Under the pieces are notes generated by a model. That model had not been told where the DNA came from and made no database searches. It was given only the letters and a program-made list of their open reading frames with translations. Source: a virus. Taken from it: a stretch of 48,545 nt of DNA. The stretch spans positions 1 through 48,545 of the IMG/VR virus record IMGVR_UViG_3300044949_002262; one strand, written 5' to 3'. The position numbers and the translations under genes are program-made. Below, piece by piece: positions 1 through 5,919 of the stretch (position 1 is its first letter; the number at the start of each line of letters is the position of its first letter).

Positions 1-298
1 CACCGAATCGAAAGCCCTTTGGCAGCGAACGAAAGTACTCGTCATGGTTGCCGATGATGTAGTGAATCCTGACACCCTTTCTGGCTAGACGAAGTAGCTT
101 TTGCACCACTGTGTTGTGTTCAGGCTTCCACGAGTAGCCCTTACCTAGCTTCCACAGATCAATGATGTCTCCGACGAGGTATAGGTTATCCGGCGGCTCA
201 GTCTCCAGAGTCTTTAAGAACTCGAGAAGCTGCTTGTGCTTGCAGGAGATTGTACCGAGATGGACGTCGGAGATGAATATTGATCTGTATTTTGTCAT
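1..298 (-). CDS. Calcineurin-like metallophosphoesterase, LpxH-like (partial)
   Basis: Translating the minus strand from the ATG at 298 gives a protein starting MTKYRSIFISDVHLGT that runs off the left window edge (99 residues visible). Metal-binding motifs of the calcineurin-like phosphoesterase fold appear in order: SDVHLG (residues 9-14), GDIIDLW (about 43-49) and GNHDE (about 83-87). The SDVHLG and GDIIDLW forms are typical of UDP-2,3-diacylglucosamine hydrolase (LpxH)-like enzymes, but phage members may act on other phosphodiesters, so the substrate is open. It is the last visible gene of a minus-strand operon and overlaps the upstream gene stop by an ATGA. Confidence 0.85.
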   Translation of the reverse strand, partial: MTKYRSIFISDVHLGTISCKHKQLLEFLKTLETEPPDNLYLVGDIIDLWKLGKGYSWKPEHNTVVQKLLRLARKGVRIHYIIGNHDEYFRSLPKGFRFG

Positions 299-498
299 TT
301 GACGTACTTTGCAACTATGACCTTGAGAGCTTCAACGTCATCATGTATGGTATGTATTTCGGTTAGGTTTTGCAGGGAGTCGATCGTAGTGTACTGGTTG
401 GTGAATGCCTGACCCAGTTTGAGATATGGATAACCACCAGTGTAGTAAGTCACAAGAAACTGTGTCAGCTTTTGTGGTGTCAGTTTCATGGTATTCAT
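295..498 (-). CDS. Hypothetical protein, 67 aa
   Basis: Small acidic/hydrophobic protein with no domain I recognise. Support comes from context: its ATG overlaps the stop of the upstream gene (ATGA at 498-495), and its own stop overlaps the start of the metallophosphoesterase in the same way, so the three are translationally coupled. The C-terminal half (DDVEALKVIVAKYVK) looks helical. Confidence 0.7.
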   Translation of the reverse strand: MNTMKLTPQKLTQFLVTYYTGGYPYLKLGQAFTNQYTTIDSLQNLTEIHTIHDDVEALKVIVAKYVK

Positions 499-713
499 TT
501 ATTCTCGACCTCCCAAGCCCAACGACTTACAACCCAATCGTCGATGCAGTCTTGCTTGGTGTAGTCACGATAGACTACCTCAGGTCCAAATTTCTCACAC
601 ATCTTACTATACCACCAGGCCCAGTACATGTCAAGGATCTCATCCTCAGACACGGTGACCACGACTGCATCATCTAGTGACTCGGTCTGCTCGTTGTATG
701 ACCAGTATCTCAT
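495..713 (-). CDS. Hypothetical acidic, Trp/Tyr-rich protein, 72 aa
   Basis: Start chosen at the ATG at 713 (MRYWSYNEQ), which forms an ATGA overlap with the stop of the phosphatase gene. A GTG at 731 is in frame but lies deeper inside that gene. The protein is acidic and rich in aromatic residues (DMYWAWWYSKMCEKFG), with no family recognised. Overlaps at both ends place it in the accessory operon. Confidence 0.65.
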   Translation of the reverse strand: MRYWSYNEQTESLDDAVVVTVSEDEILDMYWAWWYSKMCEKFGPEVVYRDYTKQDCIDDWVVSRWAWEVENK

Positions 714-1210
714 GGGTTGTTGATCTTCCACTGCCGATTAATCGTATCAATTCCTACATCACTACATAGGCTAACAAATTGACCGTCGTGTCCAAGCAGT
801 GTATCAAAGTGCTGAGCTAGCAGCAGGTTGGGACACGCTTGCGGCCGAATTTCCTTGATCCACTTAGCAGCGCCTTGAAGATCCTTTGTTCCGTTGTGCT
901 GGAGCCAAAGAGCCATAGCAATAGCAGTACTACGACAAGCACCTGCAAAGCAGTGCACGACTACCCGGGCATCCTCCGGAAGCTTTGAACCCCACTCGAG
1001 GATAGTCTTGGCGTGTTGAATCGTGGGTGCATTAGCCTTGGTCAAGTCTTCCTCATCATCAAACCAAAGCTGCAGGTGGTTCTGCCCATCAATCCGAGGC
1101 GGCCGGAAGACCCAATCGCCAGGATCAAGAGTGCTAAGAAGATGAGTAGCAGCAAACTTCTTTGCCGTCTTCTTTACCTCCGACTTTCCACACACAATGA
1201 ACTCAGGCAC
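710..1210 (-). CDS. Dual-specificity/tyrosine-phosphatase-like protein, 166 aa
   Basis: The sequence VVHCFAGACRSTAIAMAL contains the HCX5R signature of cysteine-based protein phosphatases: nucleophile Cys in HCFAGACRS, followed by the Arg of the P-loop. An upstream WFDDEEDL could supply the general acid, but I cannot assign it. The reading frame is open to 1288, but AAGGAG lies 6 nt before the GTG at 1210-1208, so I take that GTG as the start; this leaves 13 nt after the upstream gene stop. The family dephosphorylates phospho-Tyr/Ser/Thr or small phosphorylated molecules. The target here is unknown. Possible role: early modification of host signalling (inference). Confidence 0.75.
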   Translation of the reverse strand: MPEFIVCGKSEVKKTAKKFAATHLLSTLDPGDWVFRPPRIDGQNHLQLWFDDEEDLTKANAPTIQHAKTILEWGSKLPEDARVVVHCFAGACRSTAIAMALWLQHNGTKDLQGAAKWIKEIRPQACPNLLLAQHFDTLLGHDGQFVSLCSDVGIDTINRQWKINNP

Positions 1211-1223
1211 GATCGGCTCCTTT

Positions 1224-1412
1224 TCAGATGTTCGCCCACTTCTGAGTGTACTTGCCGCATGCGCAAACCCAGCCGTTGGTAGTGGCAATCAGCTCTCGCT
1301 GGTTTGCACAGACCTTGTAGTCACCGGGACACGTGTAGGGATGAAAGGTGCCCGTCTTTTGGTATTCATTGAGACGAGCTACGGTCTCATCAGACCACGG
1401 TGTGTTATCCAT
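1224..1412 (-). CDS. Small zinc-ribbon-like protein, 62 aa
   Basis: Has a FHPYTCPGDYKVC segment and later a GWVCACGKY segment, that is, two Cys clusters suited to one zinc ion. This resembles short phage proteins with a His-Pro-Tyr/Phe-Thr-Cys ribbon. No enzymatic motif. It overlaps the stop of the upstream gene by 8 nt (ATGGATAA), which supports translation as part of the operon. Function unknown. Confidence 0.7.
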   Translation of the reverse strand: MDNTPWSDETVARLNEYQKTGTFHPYTCPGDYKVCANQRELIATTNGWVCACGKYTQKWANI

Positions 1413-1632
1413 TTTTTAATGCCTCTCTAGCCTTACCCGCGGCCTTCATTAGATTATGATGGATCCACTGCTCATCATCACCCCGAGCGAGAGCAGAATT
1501 AGCCCAGTCAACAGCGTCAATGAGACTGGTCAATATCTCTAGCAGGCGTTCGATTTCATCAGCGGCTTCCTTACGTTCCATGTCCCTGTTACTTGGAAAT
1601 GGATCACGGAGGCGTTCAACAATATTGCTCAT
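1405..1632 (-). CDS. Hypothetical helical protein, 75 aa
   Basis: Almost entirely charged and helical, with a central leucine-rich stretch (IERLLEILTSLIDAV). The N-terminus (MSNIVERLRDP, then NRDMERKEAADEIERL) resembles small phage proteins that carry an ADEIERLR-type coiled coil. It starts 5 nt after the stop of the deaminase and overlaps the zinc-ribbon gene by 8 nt. Function unknown. Confidence 0.7.
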   Translation of the reverse strand: MSNIVERLRDPFPSNRDMERKEAADEIERLLEILTSLIDAVDWANSALARGDDEQWIHHNLMKAAGKAREALKNG

Positions 1633-1636
1633 CTCA

Positions 1637-2131
1637 TCACTCCGCTATGAACTTTGTCGGTCGGTCCAACTCGTCGTAGCACACGACTCGCCTGATCCCC
1701 ACGTGCCGAAGAGCCGACCAGCAACTCCGACACGGGTAACTGCACCCAAGCACTCCTCGCCTCTTGGTGTATCTAGACACGTAGGCAACAGAGCGCTCGG
1801 GCTGAAAGTCAGGCACTCGCATTGCGCTTAGCAGGGCAGACATCTCGGCGTGCAGGCAAGAGCTGAACTGATTCCACCTTGCCTGGAAGGGATGGGTCTT
1901 GATCTCGTTGAAGCCAGTCCCGACGACCTCGCCCTTCTGCACGATGACGCAGCCGACCTTGTGGTGACCACGGGTTGAGAGTCGGCTCCACTGCTCTGCC
2001 ATGCTGAGGTAGCGGTAGTCCCGAGACTCTAGCTCCACCTTGGGCAGCGCCGCCAAGTACTCGTTGAGGTTCGAGAACACCTTAGGCTCCCGAACTCCAA
2101 TAGAGCGCCTCTTGGATTTGAAGTGGATCAT
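1637..2131 (-). CDS. Deoxycytidylate (dCMP) deaminase-like protein
   Basis: Zinc-dependent cytidine/deoxycytidylate deaminase family: HAEMSAL supplies the His ligand and catalytic Glu, and YPCRSCWSAL supplies the PCxxC zinc cysteines. HHKVGCVIVQKGEVVGTGFNE is the usual preceding strand-loop. The expected reaction is dCMP to dUMP, feeding dTMP synthesis, as in T4 gene cd. At 164 aa it is close to short phage members. Start uncertain: the ATG at 2131 sits at the expected transcription start of the promoter at 2138-2166, with no leader. A GTG at 2080-2078 (VFSNLNEYL) is preceded by GGGAG and would skip a basic 17-residue extension. Confidence 0.85.
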   Translation of the reverse strand: MIHFKSKRRSIGVREPKVFSNLNEYLAALPKVELESRDYRYLSMAEQWSRLSTRGHHKVGCVIVQKGEVVGTGFNEIKTHPFQARWNQFSSCLHAEMSALLSAMRVPDFQPERSVAYVSRYTKRRGVLGCSYPCRSCWSALRHVGIRRVVCYDELDRPTKFIAE

Positions 2132-2137
2132 GGGTCT

Positions 2138-2166
2138 CTTATAATAAGGGATTGCCGATCTGTCAA
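2138..2166 (-). promoter_or_regulatory. Sigma70-like promoter for the dCMP-deaminase operon
   Basis: On the minus strand a TTGACA box (2166-2161) is followed after 17 nt by TATAAG (2143-2138). It sits exactly in the gap between the 111-aa gene and the deaminase, so the distal accessory genes can be expressed separately from the AAA ATPase. Confidence 0.7.
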
Positions 2167-2169
2167 CCG

Positions 2170-2505
2170 CTAATCGTCATAGGACTTGCCGTTGTTACCG
2201 ACAAACAGATCAGCAGCAATCAGGTCTAGCATGTTGACCGGAGTATCAGCCTCAAGACTGTAATTTACCCATGCATACGACGCCAACCTGCTGTGGCGAT
2301 CAAACGCCATGTTCAGTTCCCACGACTCGTGATAGTGTCCGGGCAGGTCGAACTTGTAGTGATAGACATTAATGAAGTACTCGGTGCGCCATTCATTATC
2401 TGCTTTTTCTACCAGGACACGCTTTTGATAAGAGGCAGCCGCCCGCTTAAAGGTGTCGTTGAACTTCTTGTATCCGGCGGCAAGAAGGTTCTCTTCGTTG
2501 AGCAT
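2170..2505 (-). CDS. Hypothetical protein, 111 aa
   Basis: A GAGGAG ribosome-binding site lies 10 nt before the ATG at 2505. The protein is soluble-looking, rich in aromatic residues (YFINVYHYKFDLPGHYHESWELN), with no recognised family. It follows the AAA ATPase gene with a 12-nt gap and is probably co-transcribed with it. Confidence 0.7.
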   Translation of the reverse strand: MLNEENLLAAGYKKFNDTFKRAAASYQKRVLVEKADNEWRTEYFINVYHYKFDLPGHYHESWELNMAFDRHSRLASYAWVNYSLEADTPVNMLDLIAADLFVGNNGKSYDD

Positions 2506-2517
2506 GTCTTTGTCTCC

Positions 2518-3378
2518 TCAGTTACGGCAGCAGGTGACACGAGCCACCTTGCGCCAGTTGGACTCAGAGCGGCGGCGGATGGTGCCGACCTTGAGCGCCA
2601 TCCGGAGACTGAGCTCACGGAGTCGGTCCTGGTTGGACTCGAGGAAGTCCAGGACCTCGGCCTGAGCGGTCGAGGACAGGCCGACGTTGGTCAGCAGGCC
2701 CTGACGGATGACCTGCTTGATGCGGACCATGTAGTCTCGCTTGGTCTTCATCGCCAGGTCGACGTAGTGGGCCCGAGACACCAGCGCCTGCAGGTGCGGC
2801 GCGAGCTTGGAGCCGCGAGCGATCATGCCGTCGAAGTCGTAGTTGGTGACGAAGATCACCGTGCCCTCGAACTGGAACGACTTGGGCAGCCGCTCGGCCG
2901 TCTCGTCGTCAATCAGCGAGCCCTCGGTCATGTAGGAGATGATCCGACGGTCGTTCGAGTCGAGAGCAGCCTTGAGCAGGTTGAGCGCCGTCTCGTCGAG
3001 GAACACGTCGTCAGCGTCGTCGAACACGAGGACCTGACCGCGAGCTCGGTGCTGGTAGAGCAGCTTGTAGAGCGACGTGGCGCGAATGTAGCCCTTGACG
3101 ATGCGGTGGCTGGTGCCGTTGGGGTCCCAGCTCTCCAGAGCCCGCTCGACCGTGAAGGACTTGCCGAGGCCGGCAGGACCCGAGACGATCATGGCGTTGA
3201 CGTCGCTGGCGATAGCCGCGTCGGTCAGCTCCTGGAGGACCTCAAAGCGCTCTTCGAGCCGCTTCTCGATCTCTTCGTCGGTCTCCTGAGTCACCGGTTC
3301 GGCGATCTGGACCTGCAGCATCTTGTTGATCTGCAGCTTTTCGGTCTTGGGCTTCCGCTGGTAAACGCCGCGAGGCAT
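2518..3378 (-). CDS. AAA+ ATPase, 286 aa
   Basis: Walker A GPAGLGKSFTVERAL (about residues 67-81), Walker B VLVFDDADDVF (about 115-125) and a sensor-1-like FVTNYDF (about 176-182) mark a single AAA+ domain. The N-terminal 40 residues are basic then acidic (MPRGVYQRKPKTEKL). The C-terminal region is Arg-rich (LRMALKVGTIRRRSESNWRK) and ends in CCRN. Phage proteins of this kind are often annotated simply as AAA ATPase; the substrate is unknown. It has its own promoter region (3410-3436) and a GGAG site before the ATG. Codon use is strongly CGN for Arg, unlike the AGR-rich virion genes. Confidence 0.85.
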   Translation of the reverse strand: MPRGVYQRKPKTEKLQINKMLQVQIAEPVTQETDEEIEKRLEERFEVLQELTDAAIASDVNAMIVSGPAGLGKSFTVERALESWDPNGTSHRIVKGYIRATSLYKLLYQHRARGQVLVFDDADDVFLDETALNLLKAALDSNDRRIISYMTEGSLIDDETAERLPKSFQFEGTVIFVTNYDFDGMIARGSKLAPHLQALVSRAHYVDLAMKTKRDYMVRIKQVIRQGLLTNVGLSSTAQAEVLDFLESNQDRLRELSLRMALKVGTIRRRSESNWRKVARVTCCRN

Positions 3379-3409
3379 GATGTCTGTCTCCGTTGTTTGA
3401 CTATTGAAC

Positions 3410-3436
3410 TCTATACCAAACCGAGATTAAAGTCAA
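3410..3436 (-). promoter_or_regulatory. Putative promoter upstream of the AAA ATPase gene
   Basis: The minus strand shows GGTTGACTTTAAT followed by TATAGA (3415-3410). The spacer is only 15 nt, or 17 if TAGAGT is used as the -10. It is kept because the TTGACTTTAAT block is shared with four better-spaced promoters nearby. Confidence 0.5.
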
Positions 3437-3609
3437 CCCCTCAATTCGGCGAGGCGTGCATTCTTTTTCCGCTGGAATTCAGCCTCGTACTGCTTGCAGC
3501 TCTTGGTGAGGAGTTGGGCAAGTTCAGCCTCAAGCCCGCTGTGGCCGTTGCGGTACATGGTCTGAAGCAGGGCCTTGATCTTGTTGATACGCAACTGCCG
3601 GGTGGTCAT
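3433..3609 (-). CDS. Small basic hypothetical protein, 58 aa
   Basis: Reads MTTRQLRINKIKALLQTMYR at the start and ends in KNARLAELRG. A CGGAGACAG ribosome-binding site precedes the ATG at 3609, nearly identical to that of the AAA gene. A well-formed promoter (3636-3664) lies just upstream. The protein is short, basic and helical. Function unknown. Its stop codon overlaps the -35 box of the next promoter. Confidence 0.7.
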   Translation of the reverse strand: MTTRQLRINKIKALLQTMYRNGHSGLEAELAQLLTKSCKQYEAEFQRKKNARLAELRG

Positions 3610-3635
3610 CTGTCTGTCTCCGTGTTGATAGTCCC

Positions 3636-3664
3636 TTTATACCCCTATTCGGGATTAAAGTCAA
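3636..3664 (-). promoter_or_regulatory. Sigma70-like early promoter, leftward
   Basis: TTGACT (3664-3659), 17-nt spacer, TATAAA (3641-3636) on the minus strand, 27 nt upstream of the 58-aa gene. Its -35 box abuts a 12-bp perfect palindrome CCCGGGCCCGGG at 3665-3676, a possible operator. Confidence 0.75.
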
Positions 3665-3785
3665 CCCGGGCCCGGGCACAGTTTTGTAACAGGGCTATCG
3701 GGCGCCCGCCAGTCCACCCGCCCCTGGGACAAAAAGTCAATGATTTCAATGGTTTAGCTAGACTATGGGTTAGAGCGGAAACCAA

Positions 3786-3948
3786 CAAAATCAATGGTTT
3801 AGCCAGGAAAATCAGCTACCAACGATCTAAGTCGGCTAGACTGATGGGAAACCCACTAGGATGGCTTAGCGCGATAGTAGCCGCAAAATCTTTTTCTAAA
3901 AAAGTTTCCGTTATAGATCAACGGTTTACGGCTAAGTCATTGATTTTG
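3786..3948. repeat. Long-spaced inverted repeat (19 nt arms)
   Basis: The arm CAAAATCAATGGTTTAGCC (3786-3804) matches the reverse complement of GGCTAAGTCATTGATTTTG (3930-3948) at 17 of 19 positions. The arms are 125 nt apart. The right arm ends 7 nt before the -35 box of the rightward promoter. Confidence 0.7.
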
Positions 3949-3954
3949 TACCGG

Positions 3955-3983
3955 TTGACTTTTAAAGCGGCTAGGGGTATAAA
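3955..3983 (+). promoter_or_regulatory. Sigma70-like early promoter, rightward
   Basis: TTGACT (3955-3960), 17-nt spacer, TATAAA (3978-3983). The predicted start of transcription is near 3990, which excludes the ATG at 3990 as a start for the next gene. Confidence 0.75.
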
Positions 3984-4007
3984 GAGACTATGAACAAGGG
4001 ATGCAAC

Positions 4008-4211
4008 ATGAAGACCGACCTCTACAGCCTGATCCAGAAGTTCCGCGGCGATGTCCTCGTCGAGGTGGAGACCCTGAACACCCACATCTTCGTGAAGGTC
4101 AACAAGGGTGACTTCCTTAACCAGATCGCTTGCCGCGGCATCACCCTGGAGGAGATGGAGGCTCGCGAGATGTTCACCGGGCAGCTCTACGTCTCCAAGA
4201 TCTACAAGTGA
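4008..4211 (+). CDS. Hypothetical early protein, 67 aa
   Basis: Reads MKTDLYSLIQKFRGDV at the start. The start at 4008 was chosen because AAGGG at 3996-4000 is properly spaced from it, and the in-frame ATG at 3990 would coincide with the transcription start. Mixed alpha/beta composition, no family recognised. It is the first gene of the rightward early operon. Confidence 0.7.
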   Translation: MKTDLYSLIQKFRGDVLVEVETLNTHIFVKVNKGDFLNQIACRGITLEEMEAREMFTGQLYVSKIYK

Positions 4212-4215
4212 GGGG

Positions 4216-4243
4216 TTGACTTTATTCTCAGCCTGTGTATAAT
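4216..4243 (+). promoter_or_regulatory. Sigma70-like early promoter
   Basis: TTGACT (4216-4221), 16-nt spacer, consensus TATAAT (4238-4243). The preceding GGGGTTGACTTT block is shared with the other early promoters. Drives the 58- and 53-aa genes. Confidence 0.8.
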
Positions 4244-4270
4244 GGTTAGTGACAAAAAAGGAAACCTTAC

Positions 4271-4447
4271 ATGAATATCCATACTCTGACCACCAAGATC
4301 ACCGACCTTGCCAAGAGCTGTAAGCTTGATGCCGAGGCCAACGAGCTCTACCGACTGGCGGATCGTGTCGGTCACCAGGGCGCCCTGTTTGAGAAGCCCC
4401 TGACTGACGCCGAGATGGCGATGGTCAAGCGTCTCATTTCCATCTGA
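4271..4447 (+). CDS. Small hypothetical protein, 58 aa
   Basis: Reads MNIHTLTTKITDLAKSCKLD onward and ends in MVKRLISI. It lies 28 nt downstream of a consensus -10 box, with AAAGGAAA as ribosome-binding site. Helical, no recognised family. Confidence 0.65.
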   Translation: MNIHTLTTKITDLAKSCKLDAEANELYRLADRVGHQGALFEKPLTDAEMAMVKRLISI

Positions 4448-4459
4448 GGAGAAGCAGAG

Positions 4460-4621
4460 ATGCGCTACGAAGTCCTGATCAAGAAGGGCCGCAAGATCAT
4501 CGAGCGGCACCAGCGGGAAGACTACACCGATGCCATGCGGCTTCTCGAGTTCATCGAGGAGACCATGGCCTACTCCTATACGGTCGAGTTCAAGGACAAC
4601 TCGCCGTTCAGCCGCCGATAA
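4460..4621 (+). CDS. Small basic hypothetical protein, 53 aa
   Basis: Reads MRYEVLIKKGRKIIERHQRE and ends in NSPFSRR. GAGGAGAAG precedes the ATG, and the gap to the previous gene is 12 nt, so the two are probably co-transcribed. The pattern (strand, helix, then YSYTVEFKDN strand) suggests a small alpha/beta protein. Function unknown. Confidence 0.65.
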   Translation: MRYEVLIKKGRKIIERHQREDYTDAMRLLEFIEETMAYSYTVEFKDNSPFSRR

Positions 4622-4627
4622 AAGCGG

Positions 4628-4656
4628 TTGACTTTCTTTTTAAACCGGTGTAAATT
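4628..4656 (+). promoter_or_regulatory. Sigma70-like early promoter for the DUF932 gene
   Basis: TTGACT (4628-4633), 17-nt spacer, TAAATT (4651-4656), 32 nt before the DUF932 start codon. Again preceded by CGG and followed by TT, as in its neighbours. Confidence 0.65.
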
Positions 4657-4688
4657 CAACAAGTCAACGGAAACAGAGGACACATACC

Positions 4689-5645
4689 ATGGCTCACGAA
4701 CTTGAAGTTGTGAACGGCAAGGCCAAGATGGTCTTCGTCGGTGAAACCCCCTGGCACGGCCTGGGCAAGCAGATCTCTCCGGATCTGACGCCCGACCAGG
4801 TCCTGGCCGAAGCTGGTCTGGACTGGGAAGTCTCCAAGGTCCCGGCCTTCGCCAACATCGCTGGCAAGCAGACCGCGGTGGGCTGGTCGGCCCTGGTCCG
4901 CTCTGAGGACAACAAGGTCCTGGACGTGGTCTCCGACGACTGGAACCCGGTGCAGAACCAGGAAGCGTTCGAGTTCTTCAACGACTTCATTGCAGAGGGT
5001 GACATGGAGATGCACACCGCTGGCTCGCTCCGTGGCGGTCAGATCGTGTGGGCGCTCGCCAAGGTCAAGGACAGCTTCGAGCTGTTCGGCGGTGACCGTG
5101 TGGATTCCTATCTCCACTTCACCAACTTCCACAAGTACGGCTGCTCGACCGACGTGCGGTTCACCCCGATCCGTGTGGTCTGCAACAACACCCTGACTCT
5201 CTCGCTGAACACCAAGGTGGAGCGGATGGTCAAGATCAGCCACCGCCGCGAGTTTGACGGCGACAACGTGAAGTTGATGCTGGGTGTTGCCCAAGAGAAG
5301 CTCTCCAAGTACAAGGAGATGGCCAAGTTCCTCGGCGCCAAGCGCTACACCGCCGACTCCATGGTGGACTACTTCAAGTCGGTCTTCCCGGTCTCCGGAC
5401 CGGAGAACTCCAAGAAGGAGATCAGCAAGTCCGCCAAGACGGCTCTCGGTGTGGTCGACACTCAGCCCGGCGCCGAGTTTGCTCGCGGCAGCTTCTGGCA
5501 GCTGTTTAACACGGTGACCTACCTCACCGACCACCTTGCCGGCAAGACGGCGGACACCCGACTGCAGTCCGCCTGGTACGGCTCCAATAAGGTGCTCAAG
5601 ACTCGGGCGCTTGAGACTGCAATCGAGATGGCCGAAGCGGCCTAA
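4689..5645 (+). CDS. DUF932 phage/plasmid-like protein, 318 aa
   Basis: The N-terminal VGETPWHGLGKQI is the hallmark PWHxLG of the DUF932 / TIGR03299 family. This is followed by the conserved VVSDDWNPVQNQEAFEFF and by FTPIRVVCNNTLTLSL in the middle. Members occur in phages and plasmids; the function is unknown, although the family is often found near DNA-metabolism genes. It has its own promoter and a GAGG site, and Arg codons are almost all CGN, which suggests high early expression (inference). Confidence 0.85.
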   Translation: MAHELEVVNGKAKMVFVGETPWHGLGKQISPDLTPDQVLAEAGLDWEVSKVPAFANIAGKQTAVGWSALVRSEDNKVLDVVSDDWNPVQNQEAFEFFNDFIAEGDMEMHTAGSLRGGQIVWALAKVKDSFELFGGDRVDSYLHFTNFHKYGCSTDVRFTPIRVVCNNTLTLSLNTKVERMVKISHRREFDGDNVKLMLGVAQEKLSKYKEMAKFLGAKRYTADSMVDYFKSVFPVSGPENSKKEISKSAKTALGVVDTQPGAEFARGSFWQLFNTVTYLTDHLAGKTADTRLQSAWYGSNKVLKTRALETAIEMAEAA

Positions 5646-5655
5646 GGAGACAAAT

Positions 5656-5916
5656 ATGTCCACACTGGTTCAACTATCGTTCTACCGAAACGACGAGAAT
5701 TTCCAGCTCAGTTTTGACCTCAAGGAGGAGTCTCTCGGTGAGATCTTCGACAAGCTAGAGATCATGCTGGCGGCTCTCGGCTTTGTACTTGACGGCAAGA
5801 TGCTTAACCTTGTTGACAAGGATGATGACTCGGTTGATAATTCAAGTGGTCTAGGGTTTCTTGCCGAGGACTCCATGACCACCACGTTCACGATCCACCC
5901 AGGCGGAAAGGTATAA
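5656..5916 (+). CDS. Hypothetical acidic protein, 86 aa
   Basis: Start at 5656 (MSTLVQLSFYRNDENFQ) chosen for the AAGGAGA site 7 nt upstream; the frame is open further upstream only inside the DUF932 gene. The composition suggests a small beta-rich protein with a helical LGEIFDKLEIMLAAL. Function unknown. Confidence 0.7.
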   Translation: MSTLVQLSFYRNDENFQLSFDLKEESLGEIFDKLEIMLAALGFVLDGKMLNLVDKDDDSVDNSSGLGFLAEDSMTTTFTIHPGGKV

Positions 5917-5919
5917 CTG

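Larger units (their letters stand above)
3610..3989. other. Gene-free control region between divergent promoters; candidate origin
   Basis: About 380 nt without a credible gene on either strand (a long plus-strand frame across it is antisense to minus-strand genes). It holds outward-facing promoters at both ends, GC-rich palindromes at 3665-3676 and 3699-3708 (CGGGCGCCCG), then an AT-richer stretch with repeated CAATGGTTTAGC-type motifs. Direct copies are at 3747-3758 and 3792-3803, with a related CAACGGTTTA at 3919-3928. This looks like a regulatory or replication-initiation region. Confidence 0.5.

Noticed and set aside
2293-3993. 566-aa plus-strand open frame
   Set aside because: Antisense to the AAA ATPase and the 58-aa gene, which have clear motifs, ribosome sites and promoters. 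Composition is that of a GC-rich shadow frame.
3990-4007. ATG at 3990 as start of the early 67-aa gene
   Set aside because: It coincides with the expected transcription start of the promoter at 3955-3983, leaving no leader, while ATG 4008 has AAGGG.
4656-5663. 335-aa minus-strand open frame
   Set aside because: Mirror frame of the DUF932 gene; His/Val/Leu-rich composition typical of antisense to CGN/GCC-rich coding.
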